Source of the DNA: Strongyloides papillosus
Lineage: Eukaryota > Nematoda > Chromadorea > Rhabditida > Strongyloididae
Direction of reading: 5' to 3'
Length of the DNA stretch: 64,000 nucleotides
Assembly (NCBI GenBank): GCA_005656395.1
Contig: SRSI01000048.1
Coordinates: 1,674,001-1,738,000, forward strand
Shown here: positions 1-10,831 of the stretch, piece after piece
How positions within the stretch are numbered: position 1 is the stretch's first letter
How the letters are laid out: each line of letters opens with the position of its first letter
Program-made: the position numbers and the translations under genes
The notes under the pieces: generated by a model
Database searches by the model: none
Seen by the model: only the letters and a program-made list of their open reading frames with translations
Told to the model about the DNA's origin: nothing

Positions 1-387
1 AGGGTTTTGTATAACACCTAGTTATACTTTTATTGAGTTTCATTATCTTTTTAATTAGAAAAAGGATTTTTAATTGTGTTAATGACATTTAATTTATAGA
101 AAGTGTGACTTTCTTTGTAGAGTGTGATATTATATGATATATTTTACAATTATCACATTAGTTTTAGTTTCTTAGTCTTCTAAATAAAATTCTTTAAATT
201 CTTATATTTTATTATATAAAAATTCATTAAATTTTGACTATAAGCCTTTTTTTACTATAAATTATTTTGACCTTGAGCTGTGTACCTTATTGCTTATCCA
301 TATATAGTAAATTTTACTGATTCACCACAATTATGATATTATTTTTCAATGTTTTATTATATATCTAAGTAATTTGTATTTTTTTAG
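1..387 (+). other. Intron of the afadin gene (partial)
   Basis: AT-rich, stop-filled sequence ending in a T-run and ag at 386-387, directly before the first afadin exon in the window. No other feature was seen. Confidence 0.6.
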
Positions 388-3300
388 AGGAAATTATTTT
401 TACATTAAGGCGTCGCCCTCTGTCTAAAATGCCTCCACAAACAATTATGCCTACCAAACAAACTACATCATCTCCTATTTATCAACATTTAAATAAGCAT
501 TCTTTGACGCATTTAACAACATCACAATATCAACAACCTCCAGGTATATCACCATCTAATTCATGTACTTCTTCGTCACCCATAATGTATTGTGGTAATG
601 TACAAAAGTCAATTTGTCAAAGACCAGCTCTCGTTCCAATTAATCATTTAACAGGAAAAGAAAACCATGATTCCACTATATTTATTCAACCCAACGTAAC
701 GATTATTGGATCAAATCCGGATTTAGCACAGCCACAAAATCAAGCAATATTAGTATGTTACATTTTTTTTTAATTAATCATTTTTTGTGTTTAGTTAACT
801 GGTCAAAATGTAATTCCCAGACACTGTTTGATCTCATTTTCTGATGGAGGTGTTTCAATCACACCACTAGATGGAAGAGGTATAGTTGAAGTGAATGATA
901 GGAAAATTATCTCAACAACGTTACTTAAAGATGGCTTTACTATTAAAATTGGAAATGTAAACTATTTTAAATTCTATTCAAACTATGTAAGTTCAAAAAT
1001 CATATTCTTCATTTTTATAGTTCCTTAAAAATTTATTTATGATTCATCAGGTCTCTTTATTTTAATATCATGATATTTATCATCCTGATAAAAAGACTGT
1101 AAATATAATGTCATATATATAACAAAGTTTATACTTTTTAATAGCTATTGTTAACAACGATCTAAGAGAATTTTTCTTATTTTCTCTATTCCCTTACATA
1201 ACTAAACTCTTATTCAATTTTATAATAGTCCACTTCAATTGTTAATATATTACAATATGAAGCATTATTCTTCATTCCAACTTACTGTCTAATTTATTCT
1301 TTTTACAAAATATTTTTTCAAATATTGCACATTACTTTTATTGACCATTCGAAAGATATTATTTAATATTTTATGTTGAAAAAATAAATATAAAATGTGT
1401 TATAAATTTTAATAAAGTGTTATTTATATGTATATAGAAGTGATTAAAGAAAAATAAAATGAAATTTTTTCTTCATTGTTATAAATATAATTTTTTTATT
1501 ACAGAATCAAAATATATATTTTCCTAACAACAGCAGCTTATCAGGAAGCCATCACATACAATCGACATCACATTCAGTTAACGAGTAAGTTAAATAAAAA
1601 TTTATAATTTTACTTAACAAATACGTTGTTGTTGTAATATATATTTATACATTACTTTGAATATTTTAAAATATTTTAGCATATTTTAACTCGAAAACCA
1701 TATGAAGCATTTTATATACTTATATATGTATACTATATATGCGTAATGTGTATTGAAAAAAATATTCATTTTCGATGAAATATATATAATACCTTTTTAT
1801 ACCTCTAAATGATAAGGAATATAATATTCAATACTTTGTACATACATCATTTATTATTTTTAACTGTTTATTTTATGGTAGATAACTTAATGTTGCCATA
1901 TATTCTTTTATCCCAATATATGGTATAGTATTCTATAACATACCTTTTTCTTGAAATTCAAAATATTATTGTTATAAACTTTCTATTTTTATACTATACT
2001 CCTATTAACTCTATATATTATCTCTACATATCTTCATGAAAACAGAATAAAAAAAAGAGTTGGGGGAAGTAGTGTTTAAAGGCATTTATTTCAAATGAAA
2101 AATGAATGCAAATAAGCATAAAAATAATTGTACAAAGAAAACCAGTGAGAATAGATTTTATTACAAGAAAAAGAAAGTACATTTTCCTCCAGATATTGCT
2201 CAAGTTTTTCATTATAAATCTTCACCCAGAAGTAGTTCATATGGAAACTTTTACCCTAAATCTTTTACCACAATCTTTGGAGTTGATGGTAATATAAAAA
2301 AATCGTACGTTAATTGTCATTACATTCATTTGTAATGTTTTTAAAATGTTTGATGGTAAATAATGATAAATTAAATTTATGTGAACGAAAAAAATACTTT
2401 ATTGTAATAATAAGAGAAAAACCTATTGTATTAAAAAGTTGTTTATATAAAGTAGAGGTATAAAAATGTATTATGATAAGAACAAAAACATATACATAAA
2501 ATTATTAACTCGACATACTTAATATATATTTTTGAAAATTTTTATTTTCAGACCAACTATGCCAATAACAACCCATTTCGATGCAAATCCATATGCAGCA
2601 CCAGTTTATCAAAGAAAAGGATCACTTTCATCAATATACTCATCACAATCACCTTATCATTTCACTTACAATAATTGTCATGGTACTATACAAAATCCAA
2701 TATCAACTGTATACCCTCCACAAAACTTACCAGGTCTTGTAGAAATTAATGATCAATATGGAAATGACGACTTATTTTTATCACTACTAATAACTAATTC
2801 AACAATTCAATTAATTAACTTCCGCCCAGCCCCAGCATTTATACTTTATATGTCATTGAGACATCGTTCTTCAACATTATTTAGACCATCAATACAAATG
2901 GATGTTAGAAATCAACATCTTCAACAATATTTTGATATGATATGCAAAAAGATAACACATGTTGTTTATTCAAGTCCTTCAAATGTTGATAGTTTAGCAT
3001 TTTGGTTGACTATCTCTTCTGAATTACTTTTTATAATTCAATCGGATATCCATCTTAATTCAATATTATCACAACTATGTGATAATTTATTTAATCTTGT
3101 AGAGAAATGTTTTTCATTACTAAATGATGCATGTCATGTACAATTATCACATACAATGTATTCCTTTTTAAATGGGTCTATTGATGATGTTGTTGCGAGT
3201 AATGAAACAATATCCGTATTTGAAAATATAATGAGTCAACTACGGAGAAATCGTACAAATGCAGCTTTACAAATTCAAATATTTTCACAACTTTTCCATT

Positions 3301-6300
3301 ATGTTAATATGTATATATTTAATTGGTTAGTTGGGACAGAAGAAGGTTCTCACCACATTACACGTTCTTGGGCCACTCATTTAAAAGAGAGATTATATAA
3401 TATCTATAGATGGGCAGAAAGTCATGGATTAGAGTTAGCCGTTGAATGTCATATGGATAGAATACAACAAGCAGTTAATTTATTAACTACCCCCAAAACA
3501 GTTGATCAAGTGGCAGTACTTGGAGCTACTTGTTATAAATTAAATTCACGTCAAGTTGAATATTTATTAACAAGATATATTATAGATGTATCTGAAACAC
3601 CAGTTTCAGAGAGTATTGTTAATGATTGTATAAAATTATCACAAAGTCAGGCAGATGAGTCAACAAGAGAAGAGGGTTTGACTGTTGAGTTATTAGAAGA
3701 AAGAAGGTTAAATGTTCCTTTTATGTTTCCACAAGAAGGATATGTAATACAACTTCAAAAAGGCATTCCATCTTATTTAATGGAATTAATAGATTATTTA
3801 GAAAGACAAGGTGTATGTCGTTTTATTCCACTTTCTAATATTAATGGTTCTTGGACTGTTCATATGAAAAATCATGTTAATAATTTAGAAACACTATCTC
3901 AAACTTCTACAGAATTTGTTTCATCCAGACAACGTATTAATAATATGCCTTATAATCAAAATCCTCCTATATCAACTGTTAACCGTAATAATGTTAAGCC
4001 ACAAATTGTATCAATATCCTTTGCTAAAATTAATAATGGAATTGGTCTTTCAATTGTAGCAGCACAAGTAAGTTTATTTAATATTTATCTCATATATACA
4101 TTATTAAATCATATGTTTAATTAGTATCTTAGTTAAATCTTTTACCGATTGCGCATTTTATACATACCCATCATCCAATTGAGCAATCTAATCAAATATA
4201 GTTTGAAATCGTAAAATGTTATTTATTGAATTTAACAAGATTATTGTTTATATTTAATAGTACTAAACTATTCTCTAAGTATAACACTCTAACAATAACA
4301 ATTTTATTGTAATTTTATATTAACTATTCACCTATAAAATTTTTTTCTAAATAATGAAGGAAAGTATATGCAATAGTGATAGTAAAAAACACCTACCTAC
4401 TTATAATGAATTCATGGATAAGAAAAAAATGAGTAGAAGATTAAGAAATTTCGGTGGTAATTTAGACTTTATATCATCTGAGGATAACATTTCATCTCGT
4501 GATAGTTTAAACGATTCAGTAATGCTAGATAATAACTATCATTACCACTCCATTAATAGCAAGGTAATTTTATTTCTAACTTTAGAAGATAACTCAACAA
4601 GTACATGACTTTCCTATTTTCAAATAAAAATGACCTCACTATTTAACTTTTTCTATTAAAATTACTTTTGATAATATCTATTTAGTGTTATTATAATAAT
4701 TTCCCTATTGCCAAAACCTTTTTTATTTAAAATTCATTGAAGCGTAAGAAATTATTATTAACTATACTATATTAAGAAGAATAAAATAAATTAGTTGTAA
4801 TCTTTGAGTTTACTTAATATATAAGTAGTAAAGACTTTCCACATTTTATTCAAGAAAAATAAATTAAATCTTTAAAAAATATATCTTTAATGTATTTTTG
4901 TGTTGTTCAGAGTACTGATGATAAAAATATTGGAATTTATGTCAAAAAAGTGTTTGAAGGTGGTGCTGCACATAGGGTAAGTTATACGAGATATCTTTTT
5001 GTAATATCAATTATATCGTTTATTTAGGATGGTAGAATAGAGACAGGTGATCAATTGCTATCATTAAATGGACATTCACTAATTGGTATATCCCAAGAGG
5101 CTGCTGCTGATATTATGGCTAAATGTGGTCCTCAACTACATTTTGAGGTAGCAAAAAATGCTGCTTATTGTAATGGTTTATCATCCTGGTTCTCCAAGAA
5201 TGGTGAAAATAATGAAAGAGGGGAGATAAGATATCAACAACACTTTACAAATAACCAAACACCATCATTTAATGGAAGTCATGTTAACTTAACATCAAAT
5301 GTTAATAATTACCCTATTTATAGACCAAGAACTACTGTAAGTTTCTTTTCATCGAAAAAACATCTAATAAAATTATTTTTAAGAGTGAATCATCAATGCA
5401 AAGTAATTTTAATAATAATATAACTAAACAAACACATCATTTACCATCTCATTACCGTACATCAAATCGTCCACCTGTTATTCAACCAGGACGACCATCA
5501 AATTACAATAGTTCTAGTATATCCAGTTCACCTGCAGGAGGATAGTCCAATACAACATAATGATTATACCTCAATGAATCAAGTTTTCAATAAAAATGTC
5601 ATTCCTTCAAATGTTCGAATGAGATCCTCAAGCGTCGTTCCCTTTGGACAAGATAATTCAAATACCCCACAAATTTACCAACAACAAATTCAATTACCCG
5701 TTATTAATAATAAAGGAAACAACTTAATACTTAAGAGAGATTATCTTAATAGTGGTAGGAGATCAGCACCATTGTTTGGTGAGGAGTTATCACCTAGAGA
5801 GTTACGTGAAAAATTAAATGATGAATTAGATTTGTTAGAATCAAAGGGTGATAAGATGACTGATGGGGATCGTTTAAGATACCGTGAAATAGTTCAACAA
5901 CTAGGAAATATTTCTACAAGTCCACAGAAAAACTTTAACAACCAAAATGCACTTGGGGGAGGTATTCGTAGTCGTCAGCACCATATTCCCCCACCACCAT
6001 TTTTATCGGAGATGACATCTAAATTTGAACAAAAAAGACAAAGTCAAAGTTCATCAGTAAGTGGTAGTAGTGGCAGTAATCATAACCACCATCGAAATGG
6101 TGTTGAAACCATGATTGATACAGTTGTTGAAGATGTAAAAAAAATAAATCTAGTTGTTGAGGAGAATCAGTCTAAAGAAAGTACTTTTAACAATCGACTA
6201 CATGTTGATAGTAATATAAAATTATCTAATTCACTTAATATATCAAATTCTTGTAATAACCAACAAATAGAGCAATTATCTCCAAACAGTCAAGAGGAAA

Positions 6301-6620
6301 ATAAAAATCCTCTTCAAGGTAATGGTATTGAAAAAAATATTGACGATTCAATGGTAAAAGAACAACAAAATGATGAGGTAGATGAACCAAGAGTACAAAT
6401 AATTGGTAACAATGAAATTTATAATGATCCAAGGATGAGAAGATTAAATGAAATTCAATCACGTTCAAATAGATCTAATATTGATGGAAGTAATCTTGAT
6501 TTTAAAGATAAGATGAAGATGTTTGCTGCTTCATTGGGTGAAGAAACACCAAAAGCAAGAATTTCTACTAGTTCAGCTCAACGTGAAATTGAACATACTC
6601 TAGAGAAATCACTTCAATAA
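388..6620 (+). CDS. afd-1: Afadin (AFD-1/AF-6) orthologue, 3' part of gene
   Basis: This is a multidomain scaffold linking nectin-type adhesion and Ras/Rap signals to actin at adherens junctions. Exons read from the sequence: 388-752 (entering in frame at 390 with ...FTLRRRPLSK, the end of a Ras-association domain), 795-986, 1505-1584, 2552-4067, 4911-4976, 5028-5336, 5384 to about 5456-5476, and about 5527-5538 to 6620. All junctions keep phase with gt/ag ends. Domains in order are FHA (exons 1-2, with IPRHCLISF), a dilute/DIL domain (about 2850-3600, LKERLYNIYRWAESHGLELA), one PDZ domain split by introns (NGIGLSIVAAQ to GDQLLSLNGHSLIGISQE), and a low-complexity tail containing SPRELREKLNDELDLLESKG. 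The N-terminal RA domains must lie upstream of the window. A poly(A) signal AATAAA is at 6762. The exon join near 5457-5537 is uncertain because the frame changes there. Confidence 0.9.
2102..2304 (+). CDS. Candidate alternative first exon of afadin
   Basis: Inside the 967-base afadin intron, an open frame starts at ATG 2102 (an in-frame stop lies just before it) and runs to a possible donor gtacgt at 2305. It leaves phase 2, exactly what the next afadin exon at 2552 requires. The encoded 67 residues are lysine- and serine-rich (ENRFYYKKKKVHFPPDIAQ) and are not known to me as a domain. A transcript starting here would lack the RA and FHA domains but keep the dilute and PDZ domains. Other frames are also open over part of this stretch, so low stop density alone could explain it. 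Confidence 0.3.
4354..4563 (+). CDS. Candidate alternative first exon within afadin PDZ intron
   Basis: A 70-codon open frame from ATG 4354 ends at gtaatt (4564) in phase 0, the phase needed by the afadin exon at 4911. The residues are polar (MKESICNSDSKKHLPTYNEF at the start). A product from here would replace the first PDZ strand with a new N-terminus, so a normal PDZ fold is doubtful. The upstream in-frame stop at 4348 rules out simple inclusion as a cassette exon in this frame. Confidence 0.3.
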
Positions 6621-7290
6621 AAAATAATATTCTAACCAAAAACTATCTTTAAAAACATATAGTTAAACTTATCTTGTATATATATATTTATATTTTTTAA
6701 TTTTTGAACATAATTATGGTTAAATTTTTAACAATATACTGTATATTATAATTTTCACAACAATAAAATGTATTTATAGATTCGTGGTCTTTATCATATT
6801 AAATTAAATAATGTAAAATGATATAATAAAAGAAATGTTAATAAAAAAGTTAAAGTAATACAATTAAATTAATATTAGTTATGAGTTAAAATTAAAACCT
6901 TTTTAAATATTTATTTTATGTTATACTTTGACAGCATTAAAAAGTATCAAATTATATAAAATGATAAAATATCTAAGAAACTCTTTGTAAAAATAAAACC
7001 ACTGGTGTGTTTTTTTAAGAAAAAAGTAGTTTCTAGAATGCAAATGATTATGTTACAAAGCGCCATCAAAACACGATGACAAGGTTATAAAAAAAACTAA
7101 TGCATAGGAAGCAAAAAAATTGAGTAAATATATAATGACAAAGACACAAAAACTTTCTTCACAAAATTATAAACATAACAAATGTGCTTGATATTTTAAG
7201 AAAGCTCGTTTATTTTTTTCCTCATTGTTTATTAGACAAATGTTAAATTATTTCCTTTTTTCTTGTAAATTTTGTTTTATATTTAAATTC
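6621..7290. other. Convergent intergenic region, no gene seen
   Basis: About 670 bases between the 3' ends of afadin and rab-10. It holds the afadin poly(A) signal AATAAA at 6762 and AT-rich sequence with no coding potential that I can see. Confidence 0.6.
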
Positions 7291-7995
7291 TTAACAACAA
7301 CCCGACTTGGAGGAACTTTCTTGATCTGTTGAGCGGAGTTTTAGCTGATCATTCTCTGCTCGTGATGGTTGCTATAATGTATTTTTTTATTAATACTACT
7401 ATATTGAAAGTTTCCAAACTAACCTTAGATAAAATAGCTTCAGCTAAACCGTAAAAAGCTTCATCAATATTAATATTAGCCTTGGCAGATGTCTCCATAA
7501 ATCTTATATTATGTTCAACAGCTAATTGTTGACCTCTATCACGACTGATAACCCTTCGATCAGCCATATCACATTTCGTTCCCAGTAACATTACAACAAC
7601 ATCCTCAGAAGCATGTTCTTGTATATTCCTTAACCACTTTTGAATATTATCAAATGATCTAGCATTTGTAATATCATACACCAGCATTATCCCCATAGCT
7701 CCTCTATAATATGATGTAGTAATCGTATGGAAACGTTCCTGACCAGCAGTATCCCTGTAAAAAAAATAATATTAAATGAATTTCAAAATAATATAAATTA
7801 TCCCTACCATATTTGGAGTTTTACTTTCTTCCCACCTAGTTCAATTGTTTTAATCTTAAAATCAATTCCAATTGTTGAAATAAAGTGAGTGTTAAAAGCA
7901 TCATCACTAAATCTATACAATATACATGTTTTACCCACTCCAGAGTCACCAATAAGTAAAAGCTTGAAAAGTAAATCATATTGTTTTTTTGCCAT
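7291..7995 (-). CDS. rab-10: RAB-10 small GTPase
   Basis: RAB-10 regulates endocytic recycling and exocytic transport on membranes. Three exons on the minus strand are 7995-7808, 7754-7424 and 7371-7291, giving 199 residues, the usual Rab length. The P-loop GDSGVGKT lies near residue 16, followed by switch sequence [16 protein letters not shown] typical of RAB8/10, [20 protein letters not shown], and ETSAK. The C-terminus SSKSGCC carries the double-cysteine prenylation site. The guanine-specificity motif reads GTKCD instead of the usual GNKCD. A ctttacag acceptor lies a few bases before the ATG (AG at 8005-8004), consistent with a spliced leader or a 5' UTR intron. Residue-level similarity to nematode RAB-10 is high throughout. 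Confidence 0.95.
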
Positions 7996-9611
7996 ATTTA
8001 TATCTGTAAAGTATAAAATTAGACTAAAAAAATATCTTGGAAGGGAATATTTTATCAATTATATAATATTACTAGTGAAATGAGAAATGATAACATCGCA
8101 TGACTAAGCTCTTCGATCTAAGAATGTGTATATTAATATAGTGATGTCCAGTGTCAAATTTCCAAAATAAAAATGTTTTCGTGGTAGAAGAGTTAGTGAA
8201 CACAATAATGAGTTATGCTAAATTAGAAAAATTTGCGAATATTGCATAGGGGGGAGATATTGTACACGATTGACAAGTGAATAATCATTCTAGAGAAATA
8301 AAAATTTGTAGGAGTATAACATTTTTAAAGAATATTATGGAAGTGAAAAAAAATATCAACATTTTGCAGGAATGTTGTTTTATTAGATAACAGTTGTTTT
8401 AAAAGAGAGGAAAAATGTTACAATTTTAGCTTATTCTATACAAGAAATTTCTTTCTACTTCAACATACTTTTGCTTTCGGACAAAAAAACAATTTAAAAA
8501 TAATTAAAATTTGTAATAATGATAACATATACTAAGCGACATGCTAAGAAGGTGTGTTTCTTTATGAATCAGTATTTTATTTTAGAAATAAACTAGCAGA
8601 CAAAATAAGTGTATAAATAATTTTGAAATGGGTAACGTGATCCAAGAAAATTGTAGTTAGGGAAATATTATTAAAATAAAGTAGAGAGAAATAAAAAGAA
8701 AAAGATGTATTGAATTATAAATTATAAATCGTTGATATGGAATGAACCATTAACATCTATGAGAGTGATGATCATAATTATTATTTATACATTTAACAAC
8801 AAATATGCTTAATTGAGGAACATTAGGAAAAGAAGTAACGATTTAAAAATTTTTAAATGTCTCAAACATAGATAGGTACTTTTGAAGATCTCTGTCCTCA
8901 TTAAGTAAAGGATCTGTTGTGGAGTTAATATAATTATAACAATAAAATTGGCCAGAATCATTTATCAAGTATTGTTATAACTTGTGACAGGTGCATTTCG
9001 CCTTTTTAAAATTATAGTAATATTATATTTATGGTAGAAAATATTTAATATAGTTTGGAGGGGTATAGTGTAAAGAGTGTTTTTGACAATCAAAAACGAC
9101 AATATTAAATATTGATAAGAGAGAACTAATTTAAAAAAAATGATAACATATTGTCATGAGAAGAAAAATTTACTGTCATCGTCAAAAAACTGCACATAAA
9201 CTACATTTTCCTATTTCATATTAAATATATAATTTTTGCAATTATTGTTAAGAACGTTAAGTTAAAAAAAGACTCTAAATATTAATCGTTATTAACAATT
9301 TTAAAATAATATTTCCAAGTATTATCAACAAGTATTGATATGCAAATGTATTTAGTGAAAAAAAGCTATTTAAAATGAGTTCATACTTTAAAGATATATA
9401 CATATAAATAGTAGTATTAAAAAGACAACGGCACAGAAAAAGCTTTCTCTTTTCTTTTGTAGGTTTTGGTGTTTATATAAGAAAAGATAATTTTAATTTG
9501 GTAAGAGAGAAAGAGAAATTTGTAGTATACAAATAAGTTGAGAATATGTTTAAAAAGTTTAAAAATGTTATATTTGATGAAATTTTATAGAATAAAGGAT
9601 TTTAAAAATAT
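7996..9611. other. Upstream region of rab-10, no gene seen
   Basis: About 1.6 kb between the rab-10 start and the 3' end of the next minus-strand gene. It is AT-rich with stops in all frames and presumably holds the rab-10 promoter. I see no RNA gene or repeat. Confidence 0.55.
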
Positions 9612-10236
9612 TTAAAAAGAAAGATTATTTAATTTATGTAATTGATATTGAAGATTTCTTAATGCTCTAACAAACGTTATATCACTTTCTGCCATCTCAT
9701 CATTTGTTTTGTATCTTTTTGATATCTGTGTATTAAAAATAAATGGATCAAAAGTTTTTGATAATACTTTTATTTTATCAATAAGATATATCTTATAATT
9801 GTTGTTTTTTATTACTTGTTTTATCTTGGTAAGCTTTCTTAATGTTAACATCTCTTGCATCTTTAAGTTTAACAACTTATTTTGATATTCATTTTTAACA
9901 TTTGGAATAAATTTTTTTTCAATACATTCATCATTAATGTTAAGCAAAGTGCTTTCTTTCACAAGATTTTGTTTTAAAAATTTATAATATTCAGAAATTG
10001 AACTATCTTTATTCTCAATTTTCAGTGGCAAAATTTTTCTATCCCCGTCAAAAACAATTCCATTTGAATTCTTTAAAATAAAAACACTATCATTAATAAT
10101 ATAAAAAAAAACTTACACTTTCACAATTGTTGTTTACTAGAGACATTAAAGAAATTTGAAATGCTATATCAGATATAATGAAAATATGTGTAAAATTATC
10201 GTTAATATACCCAAAATTCAAATAATTAATATTCAT
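9612..10236 (-). CDS. Unknown 192-residue protein
   Basis: Two exons, 10236-10117 and 10070-9612, are joined by a 46-base intron with gtaagt and ttaaag ends in phase 0. The start MNINYLNFGYINDNFTHIF is the first ATG of the open frame. The product is lysine- and asparagine-rich, has no signal peptide or clear membrane helix, and its C-terminal half (KNEYQNKLLNLKMQEMLTLR and AESDITFVRALRNLQYQLHK) looks helical. I do not recognise a family. It lies 136 bases downstream of the UBE2W-type gene on the same strand, so it may be the second gene of a two-gene operon; a TTTTTTAG acceptor-like site lies upstream near 10335. Confidence 0.65.
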
Positions 10237-10372
10237 AAATGAAGAGACCTTTATTGGAATAAAATATATAGAAATTACTGTTGTATTTTATAGTAAAGAT
10301 TCTATATGCCTTTCTATACTTATTATATTTTATCATCTAAAAAAGTCAAATTAATGAAATATTAATAATTTG

Positions 10373-10831
10373 TTATTGAAAATTACCATGAAACCACCAT
10401 TGAGTTTTATTAGGATTTTTATTGCATGTTTTTACGTAGATTGCATTATCACGGGGTCTTTCTTTCTTTTTACAACTTGAAAGCATTGATAAAATACTAA
10501 GACATATAGCACTAATTGATAAAGCTGGAGTCCAGTCATCAGATAAGGTAGATAAACAAATATGTCCATTAGAATATACGTGTGGATGGACAGGAATATT
10601 TTCTCCGATAAATGTCACTTGAGGGCAATGAAAAGGGTAATGTTCATTAAATTGAAATTGTAACTCAAAATGCTCACCATCATAAAGTGTATTTGGTGCC
10701 CCAAAAAGGATGATGTTTAAACTTCTAAGATCTGACGTCATTGGTGGCTCCAATAACTGGACTCCTTTTGGTGGTTCAGTAACCAAATGTTTAATTTCTT
10801 TCATTAAACGTTTCTGCCATGGTTGAAACAT
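10373..10831 (-). CDS. ubc-16: UBE2W-type ubiquitin-conjugating enzyme E2 (UBC-16)
   Basis: UBE2W-class E2 enzymes attach ubiquitin to the alpha-amino group of protein N-termini. This single-exon gene encodes 152 residues, matching the family length. The UBC core includes FNEHYPFHCPQVTF, then IPVHPHVYSNGHICLS with catalytic cysteine at residue 92, DDWTPALSISAICLSILSML, and the family-specific C-terminal tail CNKNPNKTQWWFHGN. The start at 10831 is preferred over a longer open frame from 10975 because a tttatag acceptor lies 9-10 bases before this ATG and the extra N-terminal residues look like translated noncoding DNA. A small unknown gene follows closely on the same strand. Confidence 0.93.
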   Translation of the reverse strand: MFQPWQKRLMKEIKHLVTEPPKGVQLLEPPMTSDLRSLNIILFGAPNTLYDGEHFELQFQFNEHYPFHCPQVTFIGENIPVHPHVYSNGHICLSTLSDDWTPALSISAICLSILSMLSSCKKKERPRDNAIYVKTCNKNPNKTQWWFHGNFQ

